DNA of 64,000 bases, from assembly GCA_963966185.1 (NCBI GenBank), contig CAWZYM010000103.1:222501-286500 (forward strand), given 5' to 3'. The translations under genes and the position numbers were made by a program. The notes under the pieces are model-generated. The model was given only the letters and a program-made list of their open reading frames with translations, was not told the DNA's origin and made no database searches. Source of the DNA: Rhabditoides inermis (lineage: Eukaryota > Nematoda > Chromadorea > Rhabditida > Rhabditidae). Of the stretch, positions 45,701 through 55,999 are shown piece after piece (the first letter of the stretch is position 1; the number at the start of each line of letters is the position of its first letter).

Positions 45701-46931
45701 ACCTGAAAGAGAGAAGTTAATGATAAGTTATCAGCAATTGAGTGAGATTAGAAATAGTCCATGTATGTACACGAAAAAGAAACTGAAGTGATTATGCTAT
45801 CAATTGCAAATATACATTTAGCATATTACGATGCGCAAGTGATGGTCAAAAGTGACTGACTTGAAAACTTCTCTACGTTGATCGAAACAGTAAAGAAGAA
45901 GCATAATGTTTGTACAGTACTATCCGTAAAAAGTGCTGAACTTTTGAAACTTTGGAAAATTTTCAAAAAAAAAACCAAAAAAATCTTCATAACCCGAGTT
46001 AAAATACAAATCTCGATTTCACGGGCAGTAGGTAAACGATGATGGCGAATTCAGTTATTCAGTTTGAGATCTTTCAGTTCCGGAGTACGCCCACTCACTG
46101 TTTGTCACTGGTCAGCCATAAAATGATGCCACCTGTTCGTTTGCATTCCCACATAAATTTGCCTAAAAACTACACGCCCCAGTCCATTTCTTCGGTCGCC
46201 ATTTTGTGAGATTCGGTTGTGCCAACCGGTGATCGAATAACGGTCTCTTTTCGATAATCGAGGGTGGAGAGTACAAAGAGAGTACAAGCTTACAAAGAGA
46301 GTGGCAGGGGCGCAGGCAGACCCGAGAGTCAAAACGCTTGAATCATTTCAAATCTGTCCTGGTTAAAGCTCTTTTTGATCTGATAATGCATACGTTTTGT
46401 ATATTAATAATGATGGACCGATAAACAATCGATAATCGATCGAGTCGTTGATCGATAATCGATCGAGTCCTCGATTCTCGAAAAGAGACCGTTATTCGAT
46501 CACCGGTTGGCACAACCGAATCTCACAAAATGGCGACTGAAGAAATGGACTGGGGCGAGTAGTTTTTAGGCAAATTTTAGTGGAAATTCAAACAAACAGA
46601 TGGTATCATTTCATGGCTGACTAGTGAAAAACAGTGAGTGGGCGTACTTCGGAACTGAAAGATCTCAGAGGGAAAATAACTGAATAACTGTATCCGCCAT
46701 CATCGTTTACCTACTGCCCGTGAACTTTAAATCGATATTGGTATTTTTACTCGGGTTCTGAAGATTTTTTGGGTTTTTTTTGAAAAATTTCTAAAAATTC
46801 AAAAATTCGGCACTTTTTACGGATAGTACTGTAAGTGACCTTGTTTTGATTTCACTCTCTTACTTGTCCAAGGATTCCAAGATTGCACACATTACTGAGA
46901 TTGAATGCCAAAAGCACGGGCACTTTTCATT

Positions 46932-46985
<54 letters not shown>

Positions 46986-47426
46986 TCTCGCTCTCACCGT
47001 ATCAAATCATACAATCCTATAATAATGAATGCTAATGGCACTTCTACCACGAAAAAGAGATGAAATCCGAAAATAGTCCGCGCGTTTGGGTGGATCAACC
47101 AGCGATTTCCCTGCAAAGAGTTACATTTTCTTTCGAAAAGTAAATGTGTAACTTACATGTTTATGTATCATTAAATACACCAAAACTAGAGATAATATTG
47201 AATAACATACCTGTGATGAAAACGAAATTTAGATTTCGAAAGAGCAAGAGATGCTTACTTTAACAGCTAGCATCCACTTGAGTGCGGTAGATTCGTGCAA
47301 TGCTTGACTTATAATGCATTGCTGGGCGTGATTCACGTATGTGAAGTTGAGTGGCGACCGACAGGCGCGGAAGAACGAGTACTCGGCATCATTGAGCGCG
47401 AACGCTGACAAGTTGAAGGCGGACAT
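39730..47426 (-). CDS. SRA-like serpentine chemoreceptor (7TM), interrupted by large repeats
   Basis: Exons from the 5' end: 47259-47426 (ATG, conserved CRSP region), 47157-47210 (TM1), 47013-47110 (IHPNARTIF then TM2), 46864-46894, about 45620-45702 (AVERLVATLRLAQYE), about 41395-41500 (TM4), 40720-40821 (TM5), 40440-40560, 40076-40168 and 39730-40028 with the stop. Junctions of the first four and the last four are in phase; the middle is less certain. The HPN loop after TM1 and the ER-AT-YE motif after TM3 are hallmarks of nematode SRA/SRAB/SRE chemoreceptors, which act in sensory neurons. The introns hold a 2.1-kb minisatellite, a SINE and a 917-bp palindromic element, so expression may be impaired. 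The C-terminal tail is unusually long. Confidence 0.6.
40255..40412 (+). mobile_element. tRNA-derived SINE, copy 2
   Basis: Begins at the anticodon-like CTTAGCAAGCAG, has B box GGGTTCGACCC, and the same body and end (ACTCATTTGCGGGCCCACTA) as copy 1. It is 5'-truncated and sits in the chemoreceptor intron, in the opposite orientation to the gene. Confidence 0.8.
40926..40983. repeat. Repeat fragment with MITE-like terminus
   Basis: TTCATGAAAAGTGATTGTAT followed by ATTCAGAGAGATATGCTCCTTTAA, similar to the fragment at 23085-23201. Preceded by an AT dinucleotide run near 40877-40899. Confidence 0.45.
41777..41895 (+). repeat. Three iterated GGACAnTCTGCGCACA motifs (left cluster)
   Basis: Copies at 41777-41792, 41826-41841 and 41880-41895, spaced 49 and 54 bases, followed about 80 bases later by GGGCGGGGCTT. 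The inverted cluster at 45367-45502 has the same motif and ends at a matching CCCCGCCCC. The arrangement resembles subterminal binding sites of a DNA transposon. Confidence 0.75.
42290..44385 (+). repeat. 27-bp minisatellite, about 78 units, two variants
   Basis: The unit CTCTCCCTGTATC-CTCTCCTCCTCTTC alternates with a variant reading CTCGATC at the TGTATC site. A few units are shortened or carry an extra CTCCT. The order of variants repeats in blocks of about 11 units. All six frames stay open for up to 2.2 kb because 27 is divisible by three; these are not genes. The plus strand is almost purely pyrimidine. Confidence 0.95.
44535..44915. repeat. Cluster of GCAAGAA/TTCTTGC palindromic words
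   Basis: Words such as GCAAGAAATCTTGCG, GCAAGAATTCTTGC (perfect 14-bp palindrome) and GCAAGACATCTTGC occur at 44550-44622 and again near 44860-44905. They resemble reiterated protein-binding half-sites but also fit a decayed simple repeat. Confidence 0.6.
45367..45502 (-). repeat. Three iterated GGACAnTCTGCGCACA motifs (right cluster, inverted)
   Basis: Complement copies at 45367-45382, 45431-45446 and 45487-45502. Together with 41777-41895 they flank a 3.5-kb interval that holds the 27-bp minisatellite. Confidence 0.75.
45915..46831. mobile_element. Tc1/mariner-type long inverted-repeat element (917 bp, non-autonomous)
   Basis: Ends CAGTACTATCCGTAAAAAGT ... and its complement, flanked by TA (45913-45914 and 46832-46833). 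The arms run about 350 bases each (45915-46265 and about 46470-46831) with indels. The centre contains several ATCGATAATCGAT words and no transposase ORF. CAGT termini with a TA target are typical of Tc1-like elements. It lies in an intron of the chemoreceptor gene. Confidence 0.88.
46938..46982 (+). repeat. (CT)n microsatellite
   Basis: A perfect CT run between chemoreceptor exons 3 and 4. Confidence 0.9.
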
Positions 47427-48053
47427 CTAAAACGTTGGTCTGTCTGTGCAATGTATTCATACTTTTTCACACTCGGAAAGTGACAAGTGAAACACCACAA
47501 AGTTTTTTTTCTTTGTTTGTAATGCAATCAAAAATCTGTTAGAAACATCACTGTGATCGGGCTGAGCAATAGCTAAACGAAGCAATTTGAAAAAAAAATC
47601 GTTCCACAGTTACAAAAACTCGATACGAGTACAACGTGCGTTTTCTGTGCAAGAAATCAATTTCTAACACATATCAATAGCAAACAAATGCTGCTAAAAC
47701 GAAAGAAACTGAGATCCCAGTTGCCCAGATTTTACGAAACTCAGCGATCAGCACAAATTATAAGCTGTTTTGAAAGCGCAAACATTTTCAATGGCACGCG
47801 ATAGTTTTGTTTCACGATATCGAAGTTATCATAAAACCTCTCTCATAACTCACGTTTTCACTCCATATATTTACGTGAAAACTACAATTTCGGCTCTTAC
47901 TATTTTGTGTGCACACGTGTGCAATGACGCATAGAGAGCTGGGTATAGAATGACGTATAGAGAGAGATTGCAGGTGATAGAGACTGATAGAGAGTATAGA
48001 AAGAGACGAGATAGATAGATAGAGCATAGAAAGAGATGAGAAAGAGAGAGATA

Positions 48054-48085
<32 letters not shown>

Positions 48086-48118
48086 TTGCAGGTGCGCGTG
48101 CGGACGCGCGGACGTGCG

Positions 48119-48157
<39 letters not shown>

Positions 48158-48212
48158 CCTCTCTCTACCTTGAGTATAAAAAAGATACGAGAGAAAGAGA
48201 GAGAGAGAGATT

Positions 48213-48425
48213 GCAGGTGAACCGTGCGACCGACGGACGAAGAAGCCGCCGCGCTTCTCTCCACACTATCTATGCCCAGCTCGATTCGGTGTCCCCCGCA
48301 TTGCCTTGGTGCCTTTACAGTATTGTTATATTATATATTATATTACAATTCACTGGATATGTGTATAAGAATGTTCTACGATACGTGTTTTTCTTCTTCA
48401 GAGTTTGTAGCATTGATTGAAACGA
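48213..48425 (+). pseudogene. TANC-like gene 3'-end fragment, copy 2
   Basis: Same content as 37531-37740: remnant of the terminal TANC-like exon plus 3' flank. It probably duplicated as part of block Y. Confidence 0.8.
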
Positions 48426-48719
48426 AGAGTAGACGTTCAGCAATGTTTGAGAGAGAGAGAGAGGAGGGGGAAGAGGGGGAAGAGAGGGGGGAAGAGAGAA
48501 AGAGGGGGGGAGAGAAAGAGTGAGGAGGAAGATGTTGTACCTGGGGGCGGGCAAGTGCCCCCCACGGCCTACCGAAAACGAGTGACACAAGGGAAAGACG
48601 ACAACGACAACGGCAACAATACGTTTATCCAACGACACAACTCTCGGTGAAACAATGTAAAAAAAAACACATGTCAACAACATAAATAATTGAAAAATTC
48701 ATTGTGAGGCGTTACCTTG

Positions 48720-48839
48720 CTAGCTGGAAACGGCAAACGCCACGATTAGCTTCTTGTAGTCGTTGTACGATGAGAACTTGTCGACTTGTTGGCAGAGTGT
48801 AGTCGAGCAGAACCAGTCAGCACCTCCCGATTTACACAC
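48720..48839 (-). pseudogene. F-box-like protein exon fragment, copy 2
   Basis: Near-identical to 38035-38154. It is not part of the intact F-box-like gene upstream, which has its own equivalent exon at 49745-49867, so it represents a further family member reduced to one exon. Confidence 0.7.
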
Positions 48840-49527
48840 CTCAAAAGGCGATGTGAGAACCGTTGGTGCATTCGCTATATACTTACCTGGATTCGAGAAC
48901 ACACCCATTGAAGCAGGGTGAGAAGATCAACGACGAGCTCTCTCTGTCCGTCTAAAATACATTAAGTTCAGCGAACACCGAAGCGAGAACAGCGACTAGG
49001 ACACTGACATTCTCACGAAGCACTTTCGCTCCGTTCTCACAAACACAAGTTGTACCATCGATAGCTAGTCCCATAAGGAATATGTTCTATCAATGTTCGA
49101 AAAATTGATTGATTGATTGATTGAATCCTAAACATGCATGGAGCGAGGCAGGCTGACCCACCTTCGGCGTAGGTGCATCTCGCACACTCACATAGCAACG
49201 ACACACCTGAACGTCGATAAATAACTAAGATTTCAACTCCCAAAAGTATCATTAGGGATTTGGTAACCCATAGTGCATATATAATATATCAAATTATGAA
49301 AACAAATGAATTTATCCAACGACAATACATGAGGTAAACTATGTGATTTCATAACAACAACAAAAAAACTCTGTCCAAGGCTCTGTCTTGTTTTCGGCTG
49401 AAAACAATTGGTACGGCTATATCCTTGTTACTCTCTATGAGTAGTGAGATAAACGCAATACCAACAATAAAAAAAAACTGAAAGAAGCAACGAAACAACA
49501 CTGGAAACGCGCAGAACAGACAGCCAC

Positions 49528-51851
49528 TCACTCCTCGTTCCCAGGCACGTCCTTCACGTCCTTCTCCGGTGTCTTCTCGTAGACGAGGCATTTGATGGAG
49601 GCCTGACTTTGATTGAAGGATACAGTGCACTCGAGTCTCTCCCCATCCGCACGCGTCATCGAGTAGACGGTCGCATAACTGTCACCGGAGATGCGAAGCT
49701 CCTGAATCATGAAAATGCGAGCATGACATGAACACTATATAGACCTTGTGGAAGAACGCGAGACAGTCGACGATGAACTGATGATAGCTGATATTCGTAG
49801 AGATTGTAGATTGATCCAAGCGCACTGACACATCGAGGGTACACTTATCCCCACCTCGCGTCCACTCCTGAAATATGCAACTTGAAAAAAGATAGCACAG
49901 TATTATACCTACCTTGATGCGCTTCTGTGCAAACGCGAGAATGGAGAGGTAGTTGTGAGCGTGAGTAAAGTGAGCGAGATTCTGGGGGACCACTCTCGTG
50001 TTGATGTAGTGTCGCAGCATGGGAAAGCGAGTGACGAGGTGAGGCCAGTTGTGGAGATCTCCATTGAGATGCTCCAGATAACACTCCTGCTGACAAACTT
50101 ATGACCAATCAGAATAGATAACTATACCACGTTGGGATGAAAGTGTTTGTAGATAAGGTCGGTGGGAGCTGTGCAGTCATCCCTACCGCAGCCAAGAAAC
50201 TCCCAGTAGAGACGCCGCATCGGAATGAGCTAAAAGTGAATCTTTATGCTTTATCTTCATTAACCCCCCGATTTAAACCTCGGTGAGGCTGCGGAACATG
50301 GAAGCGATTTCGACGTTGGAAAAGCTTCCGCACGAGGAGTACTTCTTGTCTTCGTGCACATTCTTATGACTGAGCCTGTAGGGAAAATTATACAGTGCTG
50401 TCTGTACGACAACGACAACACTAACTCTTTCTTGAGCGAGTCAAAGGCGACCCAATCGTAGACCTTGCCCTTGGCGAGGAAAGGAAGAAGCAATCGGATC
50501 AGAATGTTGCTTAGGGTGTAGTTATTCGTCTGCAACATGGACCTAATCGTAAAATCTCCTTTATCTTCTCTCTCCGACTACTGTGGGCTCGCAAATGAGT
50601 TTCACGCTTTTATGAGAGACAATAGGGCGGTTAGAGAAAGATGAGAGCCCGTCCAATGAGGTTTTTCTAAAAAGATAAAATGATTGCTGTCAAACAGTTT
50701 AGTGCACCCACAACTACTGGACAACATAATATTTCTGACAAGAATTAAAACGAAATATATGTCCCACATCAGTATGCGAAATGTCCGCAACTCACGAATA
50801 TTATGCGCATGCGAGTGACGAGATGGCCGTTGAGAAGAGACGTCATCGTCCGCAAAAACGCCGTCTTCCTGTTATCGAAAGAGAATGAGCATGACAAATT
50901 ACGACTAACCTATCGTCGTTGGTTTCGACGAGCTCACTGTGGCACGTGTAGCATTCGTCCGGCTCGATCTCACTCGGAGAAGACACATCCGGGTGGAGGG
51001 ACACGGTGCTCTGGAAGGTATACCCGTCTTTGCCTGTCTGTATGTCTGTCTGTCGTTGTCGGTCTGGACAATGTGAAATGACAAATCGGATACTCCCTCT
51101 CAGAACTCACATTGAGCAGGTCGAAGATGGCGACCGGTTTGAGCTCGATGCCGGCGGATCGGATGGTCGCACTGAAATCAGTATCAGACGAAATGAGAGA
51201 CATACACTTAATGGGACTCACCAGTTCTCGGTACTGGAAGACGCGAATAGCAGAGCCTCGAGCGGGTTCATATCAGCGAACACCTGACAGCGAATCTCAA
51301 CCGGCAGTAGAAAGAACAGCGACTGGGGTACACACAGTCTCTATCTCACAATACTCACTCCCCTCACTCACTCACCTTCTGCGCAGGCGCATCGCCTCCC
51401 TTCGCAGAGCCGAAACCACAGTCGGCACTCATCTCAACGATAGTGCCTAATCAAATATGCGATTATAATCAATCATCATAGACATTAATTCGAAAACGCA
51501 CACACAACAACAAACAAACAATAAGGAATTGACAAAGCAGAGAGAGTAGTTCACAAGTAAATACAAACAAACAAACAAACAACAACAACAACAACAACAT
51601 AGGACGAAAAGTGGACGCGCAATTGAAAACAGGCTAAAAACACTCACACACTGACCAGTGATGAGACACCCCGCGATATTTCGTGACAACACCTCGCAGG
51701 GCAATCGATCGATGGGGCGGCGCTTTGATCGCTGATTGGATGACGATTTCTTCCCTGAAATTTCTTCTTTTTTGAAAATGTTTTTTTCTCTCGGATAAAC
51801 TGTTCTAGTTGAAACAACGTTTCGTGGACGTATAGATTGATGTTGAGTCAT
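49528..51851 (-). CDS. F-box-like protein gene, intact
   Basis: Twelve exons, in order of translation: 51656-51851, 51376-51446, 51222-51322, 51111-51171, 50910-51010, 50796-50868, 50426-50529, 50279-50375, 50128-50229, 49913-50089, 49745-49867 and 49528-49701 with the stop. All junctions are in phase, giving about 426 aa. Exon 3 has the F-box-like LLPVEIRCQVFADMNPLEAL. A basic N-terminus (exon 1, with PIDRLPCEVLSR) and an acidic C-terminal tail flank it; exon 5 has a DECYTCHSE cysteine pair. F-box proteins bind Skp1 and select targets for ubiquitination; the remaining exons presumably form the substrate-binding part but match no domain I can name. The frameshifted relative is at 548-2873. 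Confidence 0.75.
50577..50690 (-). mobile_element. tRNA-derived SINE, 3' part (copy 3)
   Basis: Minus strand: TGTCTCTCATAAAA and ACTCATTTGCGAGCCCAC match the body and end of the SINE at 18515-18688, more diverged. No tRNA head is present. It lies in intron 6 of the intact F-box-like gene. Confidence 0.7.
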
Positions 51852-52110
51852 GAGTACACAAGTTTTCAGACACTATCACGAAATTCGCCTAGCGGATAAC
51901 ACTGTTACTCATTCATTGTACAATGCATGCCCCCTCTCTTTCTCTCCCACCACCCTCCGTGAAGTAGTGAAAAACAATACGCGCGAAAAAGAATTCGTCA
52001 AAAAACTCACGATGCGCTCCCACCATAAGAAAGATCGAAGTGGCTGTTTGTATGTTAGAGCCGGCTCGTCGGGCCTCGCCTCTGAAAGAACACACACACA
52101 ACACCTCTGT
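51852..52110. other. Upstream region of the F-box-like gene
   Basis: Between the F-box-like start codon and a TANC exon fragment. It should hold the F-box promoter, but I see no definite element. Confidence 0.3.
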
Positions 52111-52116
52111 CACCCG

Positions 52117-52222
52117 CAAGGCGCGTGGCCCACTGGCTGGACTGCCCTGGGGTGCGCGGGGCAAGCAGGCAGCTGGGAACTGTGCGCCGCGGTCACAGGC
52201 AGGGGAGGACATGATACAGCAG
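52117..52222 (+). pseudogene. TANC-like exon 24 fragment
   Basis: GGCGCGTGGCCCACTGGCTG and GCAGCTGGGAACTGTGCGC correspond to exon 13254-13364, including the donor GTGGGG and a following CT tract, with small deletions. It is plus strand and isolated. Confidence 0.8.
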
Positions 52223-52233
52223 GTGGGGTGGGC

Positions 52234-52278
<45 letters not shown>

Positions 52279-52374
52279 CCTACAGTATTCTTATAGCACA
52301 TGATCCACGAATCGAACGAATTTTAGGCAGGTGGAGCTACTTGTGTGTACCTAAAGGTTTTCAAGGCTGCTCTA

Positions 52375-52452
52375 CAAGGTGGTATAGTCCGCTCTCCGTT
52401 GAAGAGCGAAACAACCACGCATTCGAGCGTCGCTCCGTCCTCGCGTTCCACA
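52375..52452 (-). pseudogene. F-box-like copy A last-exon fragment
   Basis: The complement of 2674-2750 (GGAACGCGAGGACGGAGCGA; GAGAGCGGAC). It lies 150 bases from the TANC exon fragment and completes a small mosaic of two genes whose full copies are both in the first 16 kb. Confidence 0.75.
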
Positions 52453-53083
52453 GAGTCTGGGTCAGCCATTCTCCGTGCCGTAAGTAAAGTAAGTCCTTCA
52501 AAGTTTCGTTGTCCTTATGTCAACATGGAAGCTATCAGCAGTGTTACCTGTGGTAACGAGCCTTCTGGATATACACATAGCCCATCTTTGTGCAAGTGAC
52601 CTGATACGCATGCTAATTGGACTTCTTATCCACATACCGTACCCCCAGGTACCGTAGTGACATGGTGAGATGATTGATAAGCCTGCAGTACTTTTTCTCA
52701 GTACATAATGATTTCGGTCGTATCCGCACCACACAGACAGCAATTCAGCCATCGACTCTCACTTTTTAGCCGTTGCTTTCCGACCTTTCGTCCATTCGTT
52801 TCTTTCTCGTTAATCTAATGTATAATTAGTTGTCATCTCCATCTACCTTTCCGCTTAGTTTGTCTTCAGAATTCCATCGAAATGCATTCGGGATGCCGGG
52901 ATGCATCCCTAATGCATTCATTCTTCTAAATAGCATAATGCCTGTCATATATTTTACGCAGTACACCCGAATGTTCGTGCTCTACATTTTCGCTTCTGTT
53001 CAACTAGCAGCTGAGTAACCAATGAGCCCATCATGTTGTTTATGAAATCGAATTAATATTCATATAAATGCTCGAAAATGCAG
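52453..53083. other. Non-coding stretch
   Basis: No supported exon or repeat. It may contain the promoter and any upstream exon of the gene at 53084. Confidence 0.35.
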
Positions 53084-54174
53084 GAAGATGTGGAGCGCGA
53101 CACCCCGCCGCAAGAACATGGACGAGGCCTTGCCGTCTGCAAAGAAGCGACGCGAGTCCATCCTGCGTCCGACGTAAGTCTCTTCTATGTTACCATTGCG
53201 GTCGAATGGCACCTCGTTTGGTCATTAAATTCACTGCTTCAGGCTCCCCGCTGTATTCTTCACTCCCTCGCGGACGAGCCTATGCCCGGACACCAAGTTG
53301 GAGGTGAGTGATTGCTTGGACGCATTGGTTTATCGACTGATTGCAGGAGGCGGAAGCCGCGCTCGCTAAACACCAGACGCTGTTGACGGAGGCGCGGCGC
53401 AGCTGGAGCGACCGTCGGCCGTTCCATGGCCACGAGTAAGTGGGAGTCGACAACACGGGCAATGAGCTGATGCATGCTGGGTAAAAGGATTGGTGACTGA
53501 TGATCGCCCTTTTCAGCCTACGGTCTCGCGCTGCGGAGGCGCGTCGCTCGTTTATGGGACGAGCAGGCATGCGCTGGCAGGGGACGAGGACGAGCATCCT
53601 CTCGCATCGCGCGCACGACACATCCTCGCCGCGCGCGGTCTACCCCATATTCGCCAAGCGAGTGAGTGCCGTTGTGGGACTTGTCCTCACATCATTTTGT
53701 CGTGAAAAAGCGTACATGACTGTTGTGTTAGATAGAGTCGCAATAGTATATGTGCTTTACTGTGTCAAACTCAAAAATCGCCTGTTCAGTACCGCGAGAA
53801 GCGGCCGGAGGCAGAGTCCAGTGTGCTCACTGGAAGGGAGTCCGTTGCGCGGGTCACCAGGCTCGCTCTGGATAAGTTCTTCTTGAGCAATTACGCGCAG
53901 GTGCGGCCGCCGGGCTGGCAGCAGGTGAGTGCGACACGGGTATTTGTGTTTGAGAACACTTCCGGTATGACAGTGTAAACAACACGTGCATCTACCGCCG
54001 TCCATCCACAATAGCTGTTTGCAGTGCGTGGAGGAGCAACTGGCGGCGAGTCGCGGCGTCGTTCTGTCGGCGAGGGAGCTAAAGGCTCAGTGGAGACGGC
54101 GAGTCGCTCGTCGCGCGGCCCGGCTGCGAGACCACGACCCGGACTTCAAGCCGTCCTGCCGCCCTGCTGTGTAG
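53084..54174 (+). CDS. Unidentified basic protein, six exons
   Basis: Exons 53084-53173, 53243-53303, 53347-53435, 53517-53661, 53790-53924 and 54025-54174 are joined in phase to a TAG stop, about 222 aa from the ATG at 53088. The protein is rich in Arg, Glu and Ala with likely coiled or helical stretches (EAEAALAKHQTLLTEARRS; RVTRLALDKFFLSNYAQ) and an Arg-rich C-terminus. I recognise no domain. The third codon positions are GC-rich, like the TANC-like gene and unlike gene K. An upstream exon is possible because an acceptor (GCAG) directly precedes 53084. AATAAA lies at 54377-54382. Confidence 0.7.
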
Positions 54175-54376
54175 ACAGTGAGTCGACCGAACGAGTATTA
54201 TATTGTTATTGTTTTGTCGCCCTCTGTATATAGTGTGTTGTATACTGTATATATTGTGTTGTTTAGATCATATAGTGTTGTTAGATCCATGATATATATC
54301 GAGTAGGCTTATTTCGTTACGTGTTTTATAGTTTCAAACGCGCGCTTTTTCGATTATTTGTCTTTGACTATGAAAA

Positions 54377-54382
54377 AATAAA
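54377..54382 (+). terminator. Polyadenylation signal AATAAA
   Basis: Canonical hexamer about 200 bases after the stop of the six-exon gene, and before the convergent minus-strand exon ends at 54505. Confidence 0.55.
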
Positions 54383-54504
54383 AGTCATCTGATGAGTTTT
54401 CTTCTGTTTATACGTAATCGCAGAAGACGGATTGATTTAGAATCTTGTCGGGAACAGCATCAACATATCGGAATGAAAAGAAAGTTTTGACATTATTTGC
54501 AACG

Positions 54505-54924
54505 TTATGCGAAGTAGGAATATGATTTGTCGTTGCACCGCGTTGTCCGACTGTTCAGCGCAATGTCCGATCTTGACGACAGGTGCTTGCACTCGCCGTC
54601 GCAGTCGTTGAACTTCGGTTTGCGGGTGTCGGAAGGAAGCAACATCCACTCCTGGAAGAGCTGCTTGCAGCCAAGTTCCAGAGGGAGCAGCGAGAACTGC
54701 GACTGAAACAGCACATTGTACAGCATAGCATGCTCACACACCGCCTCGTTTTCTTCACAGGTTGTCCGCCCGCAGACCGCACTCCAGCGGGTCCGCCGTA
54801 GCCGTCTAGACCTCTTTCGACGAGCTACGTCGCTGTTACACTCTCTCACCCTAACAAGCAGGTACGCGCCGCCCCTCAAGCCCCGCCCACGGCGACGGTC
54901 GGCGAGCGAGAGCGAGAAATCCAC
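54505..54924 (-). CDS. Cysteine-containing C-terminal exon, possibly TGF-beta-like
   Basis: An open minus-strand frame ending TAA at 54505-54507. Its last part reads LGCKQLFQEWMLLP then DCDGECKHL. The spacing of Cys, FQ-W and CDGEC resembles the first half of a TGF-beta family growth-factor domain (C...F..W...P...C.G.C). The CC pair and the terminal CxC of that fold are absent, so it would be truncated, or an exon is missing. A likely intron (GTGAAG...TTTCAG) ends at SQFSLLP. Codon use is strongly coding-like. The function is weakly supported. Confidence 0.45.
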   Translation of the reverse strand: MDFSLSLADRRRGRGLRGGAYLLVRVRECNSDVARRKRSRRLRRTRWSAVCGRTTCEENEAVCEHAMLYNVLFQSQFSLLPLELGCKQLFQEWMLLPSDTRKPKFNDCDGECKHLSSRSDIALNSRTTRCNDKSYSYFA

Positions 54925-55372
54925 TCGATTTTCGACAAACCGCCGAAAAGAAACGAAAAGGATGATAATGGAATTCTTTCATAAACTTGAGAATTTCTCG
55001 CCAGTTTCAAGCCCCTCAGTCGCTTCTGATCCCAATACTAACACTCTTATCTTACAACATTAGATACTTACCATAGCTAAGCGTTATAATTTATATTCAC
55101 TTGTCGGTATCAAATTTTACAGCTAATCTGAGTGAATAATTTGAATAAAACAACACGTTTTTTTGCGTTTAAATGTTTATCTATAGAGACAGAGTTGCAT
55201 TGATAACATGGAAAAACACCAAAACATAAGACTAGAACTAAAGCGAACTATATCTAAATGTGACTGAATAGAGCACGACTAATTGTGAATAGCGCAGGTT
55301 CCCCGGAGTTCTTCTTTAAGAATCATATTATCATATAAAACCAGTAGAAAAAAGTTGCTCTTCCATACCGAG

Positions 55373-55465
55373 TGTGGAGTGACTATCAAACATATCCCGG
55401 AGTGAAACAAAGTAATTGTTCTGGTTTTCTACAGTATTCACAACAGTAGCGGCAATTTGCACTGA
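55373..55465 (-). pseudogene. Chemoreceptor exon fragment, copy in X'
   Basis: Copy of 32525-32617; the same NNYFVSLRD segment and splice sites. Confidence 0.7.
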
Positions 55466-55513
55466 AATACTAGAATTGTTTATGTTATAATTATCTTAGT
55501 CCTTATTGTCTGT

Positions 55514-55612
55514 CTGTGGGGGGTGGAGCAAGCGAGGAAAGACGATCTGTAGAGCTGGTTCTATACGGTGGTCGAGTCGATGAGTGGAAAGCTGCCATGG
55601 AAGAAAAAGAAG
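55514..55612 (+). pseudogene. CK1-type kinase exon fragment, copy in X'
   Basis: Same as 32675-32768, with the identical in-frame TAG (55550-55552). Confidence 0.75.
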
Positions 55613-55628
55613 GTAGAGAGAGAGGGAG

Positions 55629-55675
<47 letters not shown>

Positions 55676-55999
55676 AAACCAAATCAGTTTAATTATTTTA
55701 CAAAAAAAATAGATTTTTGACATGCATTTGATCACAATGAAATCCGGAGATTACCGTGACACCTCTCTTATGTTCACTGATGCTGGAGAAGTTTCACGCT
55801 GTTGCCGTCAATTCGAGCGGGAGCGTCCCCCAAAGAAGCGTAAAACTAGAACATTGAAAACGTGTATCACTGGATTGAATAGTGGCAAACGCACAATTGC
55901 CTTTTTATAGTTGGCCTTGCGCTTCAACTCGACCCGAATAATGCCCATCTGCCCGAGAGTGTCTCTGACCGCTGCGATGCCGTTCTACCACTTCCTGCA

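Larger units (their letters stand above)
47252..49435. repeat. Segmental duplication Y, copy 2
   Basis: Partner of 36540-38745. Here the first chemoreceptor exon is followed by its TM exons, so this copy holds the original arrangement on that side. On the other side it runs to within 100 bases of the stop codon of the intact F-box-like gene. Confidence 0.92.

Noticed and set aside
54385..54405. Possible hammerhead ribozyme core (CTGATGAG)
   Set aside because: No matching GAAA core and no stems at the required spacing.
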